The position numbers and the translations under genes are program-made. The notes under the pieces were generated by a model. The model did no database searches. It was given only the letters and a program-made list of their open reading frames with translations, and was not told the origin of the DNA. A DNA stretch of 64,000 bases from Kingdonia uniflora (lineage: Eukaryota; Streptophyta; Magnoliopsida; Ranunculales; Circaeasteraceae): assembly GCA_014058105.1 (NCBI GenBank), contig JACGCM010001272.1:806001-870000 (forward strand), read 5' to 3'. Positions 43,736 through 54,944 of this stretch are shown in pieces; position 1 is the first letter of the stretch; each line of letters begins with the position of its first letter.

Positions 43736-44190
43736 CTCGGTTATTGGTTCGTTCATTTTAACCAAACAAAATACATTCTACAAATCTAAAAACTGCCGCC
43801 TGGATACAACCAGCCCAGCTCTACATATTATATATCTCATTGTAGTTGCTTATTGATACACTCAATTTGACCTGTAACTTAGACCTACAACATAGCTCTT
43901 CCAGTATACACGCTCTCCCGAGGGCCACTTATTGCTTTGCTCAATTCGACATGGTCGAGACTTATCATACAGCTATTCAACATTCAATATATCTCATTAT
44001 GGTAGCTTATTGATATGCTTAATTCGACCTATAACTGAGACCTACAACACAGTTCTTCCAGTATACACGCTCTCCCAAGGGTCGCTTATTGAGTCAATCA
44101 ATTCGACCTGGCCAAGACACGCTATACAGCTATTACAACTACTACAATTCTCCTCACGGTTGGTTATTGACTCACTCAAATCAACCTGTG
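43735..44190 (+). repeat. Tandem repeat, about 6 copies of 80 bp
   Basis: The unit contains GGTTATTGRTTCRCTCAATTCGACC and CTCTCCCRAGGG. It belongs to the same family as the arrays at 19930-20357 and 46360-47105. Confidence 0.75.
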
Positions 44191-44204
44191 CTCGAGACAT
44201 ACTA

Positions 44205-44460
44205 TCATACGTTCTAAATCATACATTATCCTCCATTCTACTAATTATCATACATTCTAATACATTATCATCCATTCTACTACATTATCATACATTCTAA
44301 TATATTATCATCCATTCTACTACATTATCATCCAATCTACTACATTATCATGCATTCAACTACATTATCATCCACTCTACTACATTATCATACATTCTAA
44401 TACATTATCATCCATTTTACTACATCATACATTATACTACATAATCATACATTCTTTTAC
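44205..44460 (+). repeat. Tandem repeat of a 20-bp unit, about 12 copies
   Basis: The unit is CATTCTACTACATTATCATC with small changes. It is a minisatellite just before the purine tract and 3' LTR. Confidence 0.9.
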
Positions 44461-44589
44461 ATTTGAACAGTTGGTTATTGGTTTAACCAATCCAACCATA
44501 CAGTCTACATATTCAAAGATCAAAGATGTGTCTCAACCAACACCACTTGCTCCTGATGCTTCTCGTGCTATTGGCTGAGACGGGGTGTA

Positions 44590-45175
44590 TGTAGCTGACT
44601 TACTTCCAATACTCGACCTAAACCCAGATTTTGAACTTCAGCCTGATTAGATGTAAAACCAGCTCTGAAACTCAAGCTTAGGTCTCAGCATTCGACCATC
44701 ACGCATTTACTCGACCTCGTCAACAAACACGTGGCGCATTTATGACACATTATAGAACGGTTACAAGGAAGAAGAGTTACTCAATCCGTTACTCGACCAT
44801 TATGAGGACCATTATGAAGACTCATCAAAACCTGATATTGTAACGTTCCTCATCAATGTAACCAACGGTCATATTATAAGAACTATAAAAAGAGACCTGG
44901 AGATTAGAATTCGGGGGCGATGAGCATCTATAAAAACTCTTAGAGAAAGTTATCCCTACCAAAACTCAGATATTCAATTTTTTTCTCTTTGTAATAGCTA
45001 GCATCTATATAAACACCATTCTTTCCAAAAATCCTTAGGAGAGGTCATGGTTTTTAACCCATTCAAGGGTTTTCCATGCTAAATCTTGTGTTAGTTATTT
45101 CAGTTCTTAGCTAACATTCTATATTTCAAGGGTGTAAGGCACTATCTTCGTCTAATACGAAAATAGGCTATTACA
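44590..45175 (+). repeat. 3' LTR (586 bp)
   Basis: Close partner of 40894-41481, including GAGACCTGGAGATTAGAAT and GAGAGGTCATGGTTTTTAACC. It ends GGCTATTACA before GCATG. Confidence 0.85.
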
Positions 45176-45387
45176 GCATGTTACTCAATCTCTCTTCAAT
45201 CCTGACCTCATTGCTTCTGACTTAGGAACCAAGTTTTGATTTTGATATGCAAGACTAACTTCTACGACGCTCTCAGTTAGTTTATCAGCTGACTGGAATA
45301 TTGGCTCTACTTACCTATTGGCCAGTAAGCCTATAAAGCAGAATTGGTCCACTATTGCAGGGCCTTGTGCTCCTTCTGAGTGCATGA

Positions 45388-45985
45388 ATTAATTCTGAAT
45401 ACTGGCTTGTACCTCTTTTGGATCAGTCAGCGTTCCAACTATAGTAGTGTTTATCGCGTCGTGGTTTTCATAGCGGGATGCTCGAGTCGTCATTAAAACA
45501 ACGGTATTTGGGTGCACAGTATTTGCGAAAACCTCAACCAGATTTTTGTCAATAGAAAGCATGTTTAACGTCAGAGTTCAAGTTTTGTCACTGTGAATAA
45601 CATTCATGCCAGCCATTCCTCTATTTCTGCTATTTTCTTAGTGATAGCTCCCTGCTGCGCTAAGTGATAAGAACAAATTACCATTATCACAGACAGAACT
45701 ATTGGCATTACAATTGGAATGTCTACAAGGAGAAGTACTAAAAGATAGTCAATTCCAAAACAATATTATCTGTCTTGTATTGGGTGCATCACAAAAATCT
45801 CAACGATCATCCCCACGACAGTATAGCATATACAAAAGTTTCCAATTGCAGTCAATACCTTTTTAAAGTGGCCAACTTGATTTGTATTATCAATAAGATG
45901 TGCAGCGTTCCCAAAAAAATGTGTGTACACCATTGGCAATAATAACAACATCAGTTTCTCCCTGCTTGTAACTTGCAACATGATT
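45388..45985 (-). pseudogene. Plasma-membrane H+-ATPase gene fragment
   Basis: The minus strand encodes about 195 codons matching P3A proton pumps (AHA family) from transmembrane segment 3 through the phosphorylation site: [34 protein letters not shown], then after a frameshift [13 protein letters not shown] and [11 protein letters not shown]. Next comes HSDKT-stop-TLTLN, where the invariant Asp is present but the next Gly codon is TGA (45578-45580). Sequence continues to [19 protein letters not shown] and DPKE. No intron is seen in this stretch. It sits between a Tat-type LTR and Tat-type 3' tandem repeats. Confidence 0.88.
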
Positions 45986-46355
45986 GCAGATTTTTGCGAA
46001 TAAAGTTTTTAGTGGATTTATATGCGAATTGACTAACAAAGATATATTCGAATTGTTCCGTTTGAGTAATGCGCACAACATTGCCGATGCACTTCGCAAC
46101 TCAGTTATTCTTCTTCAAAAATTTCTAGGCTACGCCGAGAATACCTCTACAAATTAAGCTCATATCTAATAAAGTGCTCGAGGTCAACATCAAAGTTACT
46201 GTTTGATTTTTTCAACATATAAACCCTCAAATATTAGATTCCGTCAATCGACTTAAATTATACTTGGGGGCGAGCTCGACCTCATCGTCAGACTCAATGC
46301 TCGACCTCATTATTAATCTAATCGACTTAAATCATACTTGGGGGGTGAGCTCGAC
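45986..46355. other. Transition into Tat-type 3' repeats
   Basis: 45986-46140 shows no clear gene. From about 46165 the TGCTCGAGGTCAACATC and ATACTTGGGGGCGAGCTCGA phrases are diverged units of the array at 43241-43735. Confidence 0.5.
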
Positions 46356-46359
46356 CAAC

Positions 46360-47105
46360 ATATTACAGTTCCATAATTAGTTCGTCCAATTTAACCTAAC
46401 ATATTGCATATTACAGGTACACAATTGGTTTATCCCAATTTAACCAACACATCTACTATATTACAGGTCCACAATTAGTTTATCCCAATTTGACCAATAT
46501 ATCTGTAATATTACAGGTTCACAATTGGTTCATCCCAATTTGACCATCAGATCTAATACATTATGGTTCCACAATTGGTTCATCCTAATTCGACAAACAC
46601 ATCTAATACATTACAGGTCGATAATGGGTTCGTCCAATTTGGCCAAACAGATAGCATATTACAGGTTAATAATTAATTCATCCTAATTCGACCAACACAT
46701 CAAATATATTACAGGTCAATAATTGGTTCGTCCAATTTGGCCAACGCATTTACTATATTACAGGTTCACAATTGGTTTATCCAATTCGACCAACACATTT
46801 ACTATATTACAGGTCAATAATTGGTTTGTCCATTTGAACCAAATAGATAACATATTATAGGTCTTATAGGTCGATAATTGGTTTATCCAAGTTGACCAAT
46901 ATATCTGCTATATTACAGGTCCACAATTGGTTTATCCCAATTTAGCCAACACATCTGCTATATTACAGGTCCACAATTGGTTCATCCCAATTTGACCATC
47001 AGATCTAATACATTATAGGTCCACAATTGGTTCATCCCAATTCGACCAATACATCTAATACATTACAGGTCAATAATTGGTTCGTCCAATTCAACCAACA
47101 CATTT
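46360..47105 (+). repeat. Tandem repeat, about 13 copies of a 55-60-bp unit
   Basis: The unit reads TACAGGT(C/T)(G/C)A(T/C)AATTGGTT, then CGTCCAATTCGACCAACACATCT. It is the 3' untranslated repeat of a Tat-type element and ends at LTR-like sequence (CATTTATGGCGCATTATGAG). Confidence 0.88.
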
Positions 47106-47473
47106 ATGGCGCATTATGAGGCAATTACAAGGAAGAAGAGTTACTCATGCTGTTGGGAATGATCCCAACACATTTAATGTAACACTAATGATGCTTTTAA
47201 ACCAGCACCACTTGCTCATGATGTTTCTCATGCTCTTGGCTAAGAAAGGGCAGACGTAGGGGCTTATTCCCACTATCGGTCTCACAGGGATAAGATATCG
47301 ATCTCCGCGGAAATAGCCCAATCTCATAGCCACACAACATCATTTAATGAAGCCGTTATGAGATTGAAGAGTTACACATGCCATTACACAATCATTATGA
47401 AGACTCATCAAAACTAAGATTGTAACGTTCATCATTAAATTGAATAACGGTCATAAAATGGTCATATTATAAG
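47100..47473 (+). repeat. Broken Tat-type LTR with foreign insert
   Basis: 47100-47150 and 47370-47473 match separate parts of the LTR family at 40894 and 44590. Between them lie a 20-bp hairpin (TGTTGGGA-ATGA-TCCCAACA, 47151-47170) and DNA resembling the pre-LTR region (CACCACTTGCTCATGATG). The LTR is cut at 47473 by the next element. Confidence 0.6.
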
Positions 47474-47979
47474 TGTAGGAGCACGCTCCCGATTGCATCG
47501 AGGTGGAAGGTCGCTGGGCGACCCCACCACTGGGAGCAGGAACACTCCAGCTAGGTCATATCGCAAGCCACTTCTAGTGACAAGCAGGTCCATGGCTATA
47601 ACTCACCCAAGAACCTTAGAGCTATTACGAAGATAACAAACGACCAACCTGCGGATAGCCCCCTGTCCACGTGGAAATATAAAAGCCTACGACCCTGAAG
47701 GGACATCTTAGGAATTGCCTAGGGTACGTGAGCGGGAGCACCCCTAGGTTAAACCCTTCCTATAAGTAGAGGTGAAGGGGTAACCTAGAGGGGGATCTTA
47801 TTCTTCTTCATCTTTTTCTTTTGCCTCTTTTGCGGTCCTCTGCTTGAGATAACCAGCTAAATCAAGGAGACAGAGAGAAACCCGGAGAGAGTCGAATGGT
47901 GCCCTCCTCCGGCGGAAGGTATCAAGCCCAAAATGAACGAATACTAATTATTGTCCCTGAGAGGAATCGCGGGACTACA
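47474..47979 (+). repeat. 5' LTR (506 bp)
   Basis: Begins TGTAGGAGCACGCTCCC and ends GGGACTACA. It contains GGTCGCTGGGCGACC (stem-loop) and a TATAAGTAG box at 47761. Confidence 0.85.
47761..47769 (+). promoter_or_regulatory. TATA-like box of LTR
   Basis: TATAAGTAG, conserved in the 3' LTR at about 63899. Confidence 0.5.
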
Positions 47980-48026
47980 ATTGGTGCCATCTACGTTCCC
48001 CACTTCATCTTCTTCCGAGTGACGAT

Positions 48027-49845
48027 GGTAGTTTCCACCCGCAACCAATCCCAAGAGCAGGCTATGGCCGAGATGAAAGTGGTGCTGTTATAGTTACAGG
48101 AATAGATGTTCAGCAAGGATGATCAAATACACTAACTATAATATGCCAATGATACACTTCGCGATACTCTTGTCGCTGGTACTCAACCGCCGCCAGGCGG
48201 CCCAGTGATCTCTACTTCGGTCAGCGAATCTATGCCATACGAACCAGCACCTGGTAATGGTATACAGCCCCTACCCATGACCTAGTCTGCAAGCACCAGG
48301 CCAAGTCGATGTACCACCTATACCTGCTGCACCGTGGGCCGCTAAAACCACCGTCCATTCCATGCCGGCCTATGCCACTTCCCCCCACGATACACCACAT
48401 TATGGGCCCCCCACAGACACGACCGGGTTACCAGCTTAGTTGCAATGACCTGTTGCAACCCAGTCGGTTTGCCCTACAGTACTACAATCCCCAAGTACCA
48501 GCTCCCGCAGCGGATTGCGGAGCCCAGCCTGGCAATAATCACGCAAACTCCCCACAGTGGCATCTACCATACAACCTCGATGACCTCTCCTACTCCCCTG
48601 GCCATGGCTACCAGCCATACAATGAACGATACCATGCCTACAACAACAAATTTCACACGACCGGTATCCCGACATGCCTTCATATGAACTACCCTACGCT
48701 CAACACCACAAGAGCCACTTTGAAAAGTTATCCACCAGGAGTGGGGTCGTCCACGGATGAGATACAGGCATCAACGACCATCTGCCATTAATAGCCTCGT
48801 TTATGGAAACACTAGTCCGAACCATACAAGGTATTGATCTGACTAGCCGGTTAACCAAATAGAACCTCTACTGGATCCACAATACCCCTTTTACAATGGC
48901 CATTTAGAGCTGCGTCCCGGGCTAGAGCTACTCTCAACCAAAGATAGAGGCTTTCACAGGGTGTCAGGACCCCGACCAATACCTTTCCAAGTTCTAATAC
49001 AACATCGACTTATAACATCAAACGGATGAACACATATGTCGTCTGTTCCCCTCAACCTTATCTGACGGGGCCCTCGCCTAATTTCAGAGTCTCAAACCCA
49101 ATTCAATTTCCACGTTTGAGCAACTCTTGCTAGCTTTCATCGAGAAGTACCTACACAAACAACAGTCCAAGAAATAGTTTGCGGAGCTATTTTCTTTGAA
49201 ACAACAGATTGGCAAAACCACCGATTCATTCTTGTCCAGGTTTAAAAGTGAGCTTACCCTCATTGAACAGGTCTACGCCCCGACTGCCTACCTCACCTTT
49301 ATGGGCGCCTACCACCCAGGTTCTAAACTTCGTGAGGCCTTGCACATGAAGCAACCTGAAACTCTCGAACACCTTTATAAAAAAGTCAGGAAATATCAGA
49401 ACGTGGAAGCTGACAATCGTGCACCCACCTCGCAAACTGCCGCCCTCCTGTGTACCACCTCTTCCCCATTGCCGGTCACCCATCCCGATACCTCTAAGCA
49501 TCTAAAGGACTGACAAGGTGACTATGACGATGGCAGGAACAAATGGCGAGTAGGGCGCGACTCGCGCGATAAAACAGAACTCCCAAGAGATGGAAAATAA
49601 AGAGTCCCACACTGGGAACGATATTCCCCCAGTGACCTTACCCTATCACGGGTGGACCTTCTTCTCGCTGTCAAGAATGACCCTGACTACAAAAAATCAT
49701 GCCCCAAGCCAGACCACCCATACTGCGTACACTACGATGTACATGACCACGCCACCGAGGAGTGCTATGATTTCATCAATATGACTGCGACTTGGTTTTG
49801 CCAAGGGCATTATACCCAGTACCTTAAAGGTCACATCCCTCCTAC
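48027..49845 (+). pseudogene. Gag of the large Tat-type element, broken
   Basis: Starts MVVSTRNQSQEQAMAEMKVV at about 48027 and soon meets TAG. A Pro/Tyr/His-rich middle (48300-48790) leads to the capsid domain (about 48930-49513), which reads through several stops and includes KQQIGKTTDSFLSRFKSELT and LREALHMKQPETLEHLYKK. A knuckle-like CPKPDHPYCVHYDVHDHATE lies at about 49700-49760. Frames change at least three times. Confidence 0.82.
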
Positions 49846-50029
49846 TGACTGACTGCCTCTTATAATACTCGACCAGCCTGCGACGGGCATACGGGCACCG
49901 GGGTACCTCATAGTATGTGAAATAATCATGGGGGATCTCATTAGGGCACCATTCTGTAATATAGTCTCCAATTCCACATGGCAGTGCTATCACCTCGATG
50001 AGAACTAATGTACGACCCACATTACTGAA

Positions 50030-50430
50030 GTGGTCACTGATACACCATATGGGCAGGCTATCTACTTCACTGATCAAGACCTCGGCTCAGTCTCCCATCT
50101 ATATGACGACGCCCCCATTATTTGGATCATGATTGGGGGTGCCCTCATTAAGCGCATGTTGGTCGATTTTGGTAATGGTGTTAACATGTTGTTTTACGAT
50201 GCCCTCCTAAACATGAACATGTAGGATTGCTTGGTACCCTCCAAAATAGAGATAACGGGTCTACTGAATGGGCTATAGAGGGAACTTGTCATTCAGGTAT
50301 TGGCTAGCCCAGTCGTGGTACCTACAACATTCGTCATCATCAATAGCCCCATAGTCTATTATAATGGCATCCTAAGACGCGATTGGATTCACGCCATGAA
50401 GACCCGTCTTCCTACCATCTGGTAATACGC
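50030..50430 (+). pseudogene. Aspartic protease domain, degenerate
   Basis: RMLVDFGNGVNMLFYDALL (about 50155-50210) is the retropepsin site with D-x-G followed by Asn-Gly instead of Ser-Ser. YYNGILRRDWIHAMK (about 50360-50400) is the typical end of the domain. Confidence 0.78.
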
Positions 50431-50939
50431 TTCCTCATGAAATTCAGCCTGTACCAGATACGAGGGTGTTAGGTCGCACCCCGTATTTGTTGCACCAACT
50501 TCCTCCAAAACTTAATAAATTATGAGAACTCTAAGAAAATGGGGAAGAATATCGCCATTGAGGATTAACAACTAACAGGGAACGAGCCCATGGCAGTAGA
50601 CTCGTCTCCCATTCCTTGCCACCTAGATATGCCAATACATATAAACGCACCACCTGATTAAAGCAATATAGTTATAAACACGTTTAGAAGAGCGTGAACC
50701 TCGCCTCTCGTGGAGCTGGCCGTTAAGATTAATCTCGACGGCTCCACGAGAATAACGTATTTTAGTTCCTTATTGACAGGTGATGAGCGAATAGACCTTA
50801 CCGCCCTCATCCAGTAATACAAAGATATCTTTGCCAGGTTCTTTGAAGAAATACCGGGTATAGAACCCGAAGTGGACTGTCATCACTTACATGTTAACAA
50901 CAAAGCAAACCCCGTCAAGTAAAAATCACGCCCAAGAGC

Positions 50940-52010
50940 CTCGAGGATACGCGGGGCCATAAATGACGAGATCCAAAAGTTACTGCAAGCAGGATTTATT
51001 TAACCCATGGACTGCCCACGCTGGGTAGCTAATGTCGTGGTCATCCCCTAAAGGAATGGGAAAACCCGAGTCTGTATTGATTTTACCGACCTCAATCGGC
51101 ACTGTCCAAAGTATAGCTTCCCTATGCCCCTCATCACCAGACTGGCCAATTCCACGGTCGGACACGAGCGGTTGTCCTTCATGGACGGTTACTTTAAGTA
51201 CAACCAAATACCATTGGCAATCAAGGACCAAGAGTATACTTCCTTTACCACCGAGCAGAACCTATACTGCTATGTAGCCATGCCTTTCGGCCTGAAGAAT
51301 GCGGGTTCTACTTACCAGTGCCTCGTTACCACCATGTTTGAAGAACTGTTGGGAAAAATAGTTGAGGTCTACATCGACGACATGCTCGTAAAGAGTAGAC
51401 TGAGCGGTGACCATCTCACCGACCTTGAAACCGTCTTCATAAAGTTGCGATCCTTCAAGATGTGACTGAACCCCGAGAAGTGCAGCTTTGGAGTCTCCTC
51501 GGGGAAGTTCCTCAGATACCTAGTCACTTAGCGAGGAATTGAGGCCGACCCCGATCAGATCCGCTCCCTTACCTGTATGCCATCACCACAAACACTAAAG
51601 CAAGTTCAAGCCCTCGTAGGAAAAATTGCCGCACACGGCTGCTTCATTTATAAAGCTTCCTATAAATGTCGTCCACTATTCCAATGTATTTGTAAGAATA
51701 AAAAGTGCCAATGGAACGATGAATGTGAGGCAGCCTTCCAAAACATGCTGTGATACTTGGCCACCCCATCCATCCTCAGTGCCCCAAATGAACATGAGTT
51801 ACTGGGTTTGTATCCTGGGAATGCAGATGAATTCATTAGCGCAATTGTCATTCGTATGGACAACCGAACTAAGAAATTAGTCTATTTTGTTAGCAAAACT
51901 GCGATACTCCACTGTAGAGAAATAGGTCCTCGCCCTGGTATACGCCTCTCAGAAATTACGGCCGTACTTCCAATTCCATAAAATTAAGGTCATCACCACC
52001 CAACCACTAC
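50940..52010 (+). pseudogene. Reverse transcriptase and RNase H of the large Tat-type element
   Basis: RT motifs: WVANVVVIP, GKTRVCIDFTDLNRHCPKYS, FMDGYFKYNQIPLAIKD, YVAMPFGLKNAGSTYQ and VEVYIDDMLVKS, with the catalytic Tyr-Ile-Asp-Asp intact. The RNase H part includes ALVGKIAAHG, LATPSILSAPNEHELLGLY and KKLVYFVSKT. Stops occur at about 51001, 51048, 51463, 51530 and 51750. Confidence 0.88.
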
Positions 52011-52057
52011 GATAAATATTCGCCAAGAAAGATAAAACTCGCCGCATTGCCAAATGG

Positions 52058-52640
52058 GTGATCAATCTTGGGGAGTTTGACATCTGTTATGAGTCAAGGG
52101 TCGAGATCAAAGGACAGGCAGTTGCCAACCTCCTCACCGACCTCCCAATCCCTTATGACAATTGGCATAACGAGGAGGACGAAGACCACGCCACCTATCC
52201 TGATAACAATGAGCTGACATACACTAAGGGGTTTTGGCTGTATACAGACGAGTCTGTCAGCGCGGGTAGCTCGAGTATAGGGATAGTGCTGGTCACTCCT
52301 ACTAATGAAAAAATAGAGAAAGCCATATGGGTTAACTTTCCCATCAGTAACAATGAAGCAGAATAATAGACAATATTATGTGGGGTATATTTTGCGTTGG
52401 CCCTGGGCGTGGAAGAAATTTCCATCTTTACCGACTCACAGCTCGTTGTCAACCAGTATTGCGGGACGTTCCAGGCTAACGACAGAATATCCGACTACAT
52501 GGAAACCCTAAAACCCCGACTGAGTATGTTCAAAAAGGTCAACCTCGAGCACATTCACCGCAGTGAGAATAGGCACTCAGATGCCCTCGTATATTTAGCA
52601 GGCATCGTCGGCGACAAACTCTGGGTAATTAAGGTTGAAA
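52058..52640 (+). pseudogene. Second (archaeal-type) RNase H of the large element
   Basis: VANLLTDLPIP linker, then WLYTDESVSAGSSSIGIVL, SNNEAE and VEEISIFTDSQLVVNQY, giving the Asp-Glu-Asp pattern. HIHRSENRHSDALVYLA closes the domain. Two adjacent TAA/TAG codons near 52365-52372 interrupt it. Confidence 0.82.
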
Positions 52641-52699
52641 TCCTTGTCAAACCGAGCATACTTGAGAACCCAATAATAGCCATGCAAACTAATTTCTAA

Positions 52700-53925
52700 A
52701 TTATCCCCGACTGGCGCCAGCCTTTCCTCGACTTCCTCGGTGTACACCATATTCTTCCCGCCGACCGGTGGGTCGCCGAGGGAATCCGCAATAGAGCAAG
52801 AAAATATACGGTCATTAATGACAAAATCTTTCGAACAAGCTTGTATGCTCCACACCTTACATGTATTGCTGGGGAATGGGTTAGCAGAGTCATCACAAAA
52901 ATCCATGAAGGCATCTGCGATGCACACATAACGAGTCATTCCATGCCACAAGAATTGTACTTGCTAACAATGCAACAAGATTTCATAGCATATGCCCAAA
53001 AATGTGACAAATATCAATTCCATAGGTACTTGATTCATGCACCTACTATTGACCTCCACACAGTCTCCATCTCCTGGCCATTTGCAAAATGGGGATTGGA
53101 TATCGTCGGGGCATTCCCTATGGCGAGCGGGAGACGCTAATGGTTGCTGTTCGAGACATACTACTTTACCAAATTGATGGAGGCGATACCCCTCATCCGT
53201 ATTTTGGAGGAAGAGGTGAGCACCTTCCTATAGAAGCACATCATCACACGGTTCGGCATCCCAGTAGTCTTACTGATCGATAATGGTACCCAATTCATGG
53301 GTAGCAAGGTCGCAGAATTTGTCTGACCTTGCAACATAAAAATCCTTCCCTCCAGCCCCATATACCCCTCGGGAAATGGGCAGGCCAAAGCCACTAATAA
53401 AATAATAATCGATGGAATTAGTAAATGCCTAGATGCAGCCAAGGGCCGTTGGGTTGACGAGCTGCCCCATGTCATGTGGTCCTACCGGACGATGCCGTAG
53501 AAGAGTACACGGGCTTTACCTCATTTATGATAACTTAGGGTTCTGATGCAGTACTCCCTACCGAGTTCATCGCCAATACTATGAGATCCCTAATTGTGGG
53601 TAGTCAAATCAACTACTGACTTCTCGCGAAGAACCTTGATCTGATAGACGAAACTCGAGAGGAAGCATTCTCCCGTATGCTCAGGTACCAGGAGATACTC
53701 AAGCGGAACTACAAGAAATGGGTAATATTTCTAAAGTTCCTCGCTGGAGACTACTTCATGAAGAAGGTCTTCCCTACAGCTCATAACCATCGCAAGGGTA
53801 AACTTCAGCCTTATTGGGAAGGCCCATTCCTTATATCCCGTGTCGTCGATGGCAATGCTTACTTAATAGTGACGAAGAGGAGCTCAAATCCCCCTAGAAC
53901 GCCATTATAGGGGCCTAATTTCATA
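52700..53925 (+). pseudogene. Integrase of the large Tat-type element, broken
   Basis: The zinc-binding part is degraded (HEGICDAHITSHSMPQELY, CDKYQFHRY). The core has WGLDIVGAFPMASGRR, ITRFGIPVVLLIDNGTQF and SGNGQAKATNKI, where the catalytic Glu (GQAE) is Lys. The C-terminal part (GKLQPYWEGPFLISRVVDGN, then LERHYRGLIS) follows after frameshifts. Confidence 0.83.
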
Positions 53926-53934
53926 AAGGGAAAA

Positions 53935-54940
53935 CTGGGCTCTTACACCTTGAAGGTTTTTCTCGACTGGAAGTATTGGCAAATATATAAGGCTATAAAC
54001 TACTAGTCTAATTCACCAATATACTTGCATGGAGTCCATGAATAGGATTTTCCATGACCTATAGCAAGGATTTGAATGAGATATCATTTATATCGAGTTA
54101 GATGAGGGATCGAATAGAGATTAGTTACAGGGTATTCGAAGGTAATCTTGTAGGGCTTGTGGGAGAGTTTTACTAACACCTTTATTATGTCATCACCTTC
54201 CTATATATAGGAGATCGAAAGGGATGAGCCACCATGGGAGGTCAGATTACATGTATAACCTTTGGGGATAGCTGTTCTGTACGTGGAGTTAGTTCTGACA
54301 CTGTAGTTGTTAGTTCTGACACCGTAGTTGTTGGTTCTGATACTGTAGTTGTCTAGCGGCTTGCTTCACTATTTTGTCTGGTAAGTTGGTTGTCAGACGT
54401 GTCTGCCTTCGACCATGCGTTACTATGGTTAAAGTATTTTTGGTACTAATGCTGAGTTCTGGGGTTAAGCGTCTATCTTTGGCTTCGACTATGACAATTA
54501 GCTCCGATGATGCCTTCGAGTGTTCGATTAGTCTCGAAAGGCTTTGTGGACTTAGTTACTGTCTTGTTGGGCTTCGAGTCTCTAGGTAGGCTTCGATGTA
54601 GCCTTCGAGTATTCGACTGGTACTGGAAGCCTGCGAGTAGGCTACTACAGCCATAAATCTCCACAAATGGAATTAATAACAATACCATACGTGTATATAA
54701 TTACCCATAGTATATGTTTTTAGTTTCAGCTCCATACTCTTCCAAGGCCGCACTAAAATGAGAGTCATTTTTTGAAGTAAAAATGCACTCACATGACTGG
54801 GGGTGTCCTTGAAGTAGGACATCCTCGCAAAGACGAGAGTCATTTTTTGAAGAAAAAGTACACTCGCCTAACTGGGGGTGTCCTTGACATTATAAAAAAT
54901 GCTCCCACATGACTAGGGGCGCCCTTGAAGTAGGCCATCT
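53935..54940 (+). repeat. 3' region with short repeats
   Basis: Contains three copies of a 24-bp unit (TAGTTGTTAGTTCTGACACYG, about 54288-54352), a Cys/Phe-codon-like CTTCGA-rich stretch (54400-54640), and about 2.5 copies of an 85-90-bp unit with GAGAGTCATTTTTTGAAG and ACTGGGGGTGTCCTTGA (54765-54930). Confidence 0.65.
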
Positions 54941-54944
54941 TCAT

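Larger units (their letters stand above)
40894..45175 (+). mobile_element. Non-autonomous Tat-related LTR element made of tandem repeats
   Basis: LTRs 40894-41481 (588 bp) and 44590-45175 (586 bp). Flanks GTATG (40889-40893) and GCATG (45176-45180) form a 5-bp target duplication with one change. The primer-binding site TTAGGCGCCGTCTGTGGG starts at 41482, and a GAGACGGGG purine tract precedes the 3' LTR. The 3.1 kb interior has no gag or pol. It holds successive tandem-repeat arrays, so it depends on other elements for movement. Confidence 0.85.

Noticed and set aside
44205..44460. Possible CRISPR-like array
   Set aside because: Units are directly tandem without unique spacers, and the context is a plant retrotransposon.
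47896..48791. Proline-rich plus-strand frames as a host structural protein
   Set aside because: They lie between the primer-binding site and the gag capsid domain of a Tat-type element and are best read as its decayed gag N terminus.
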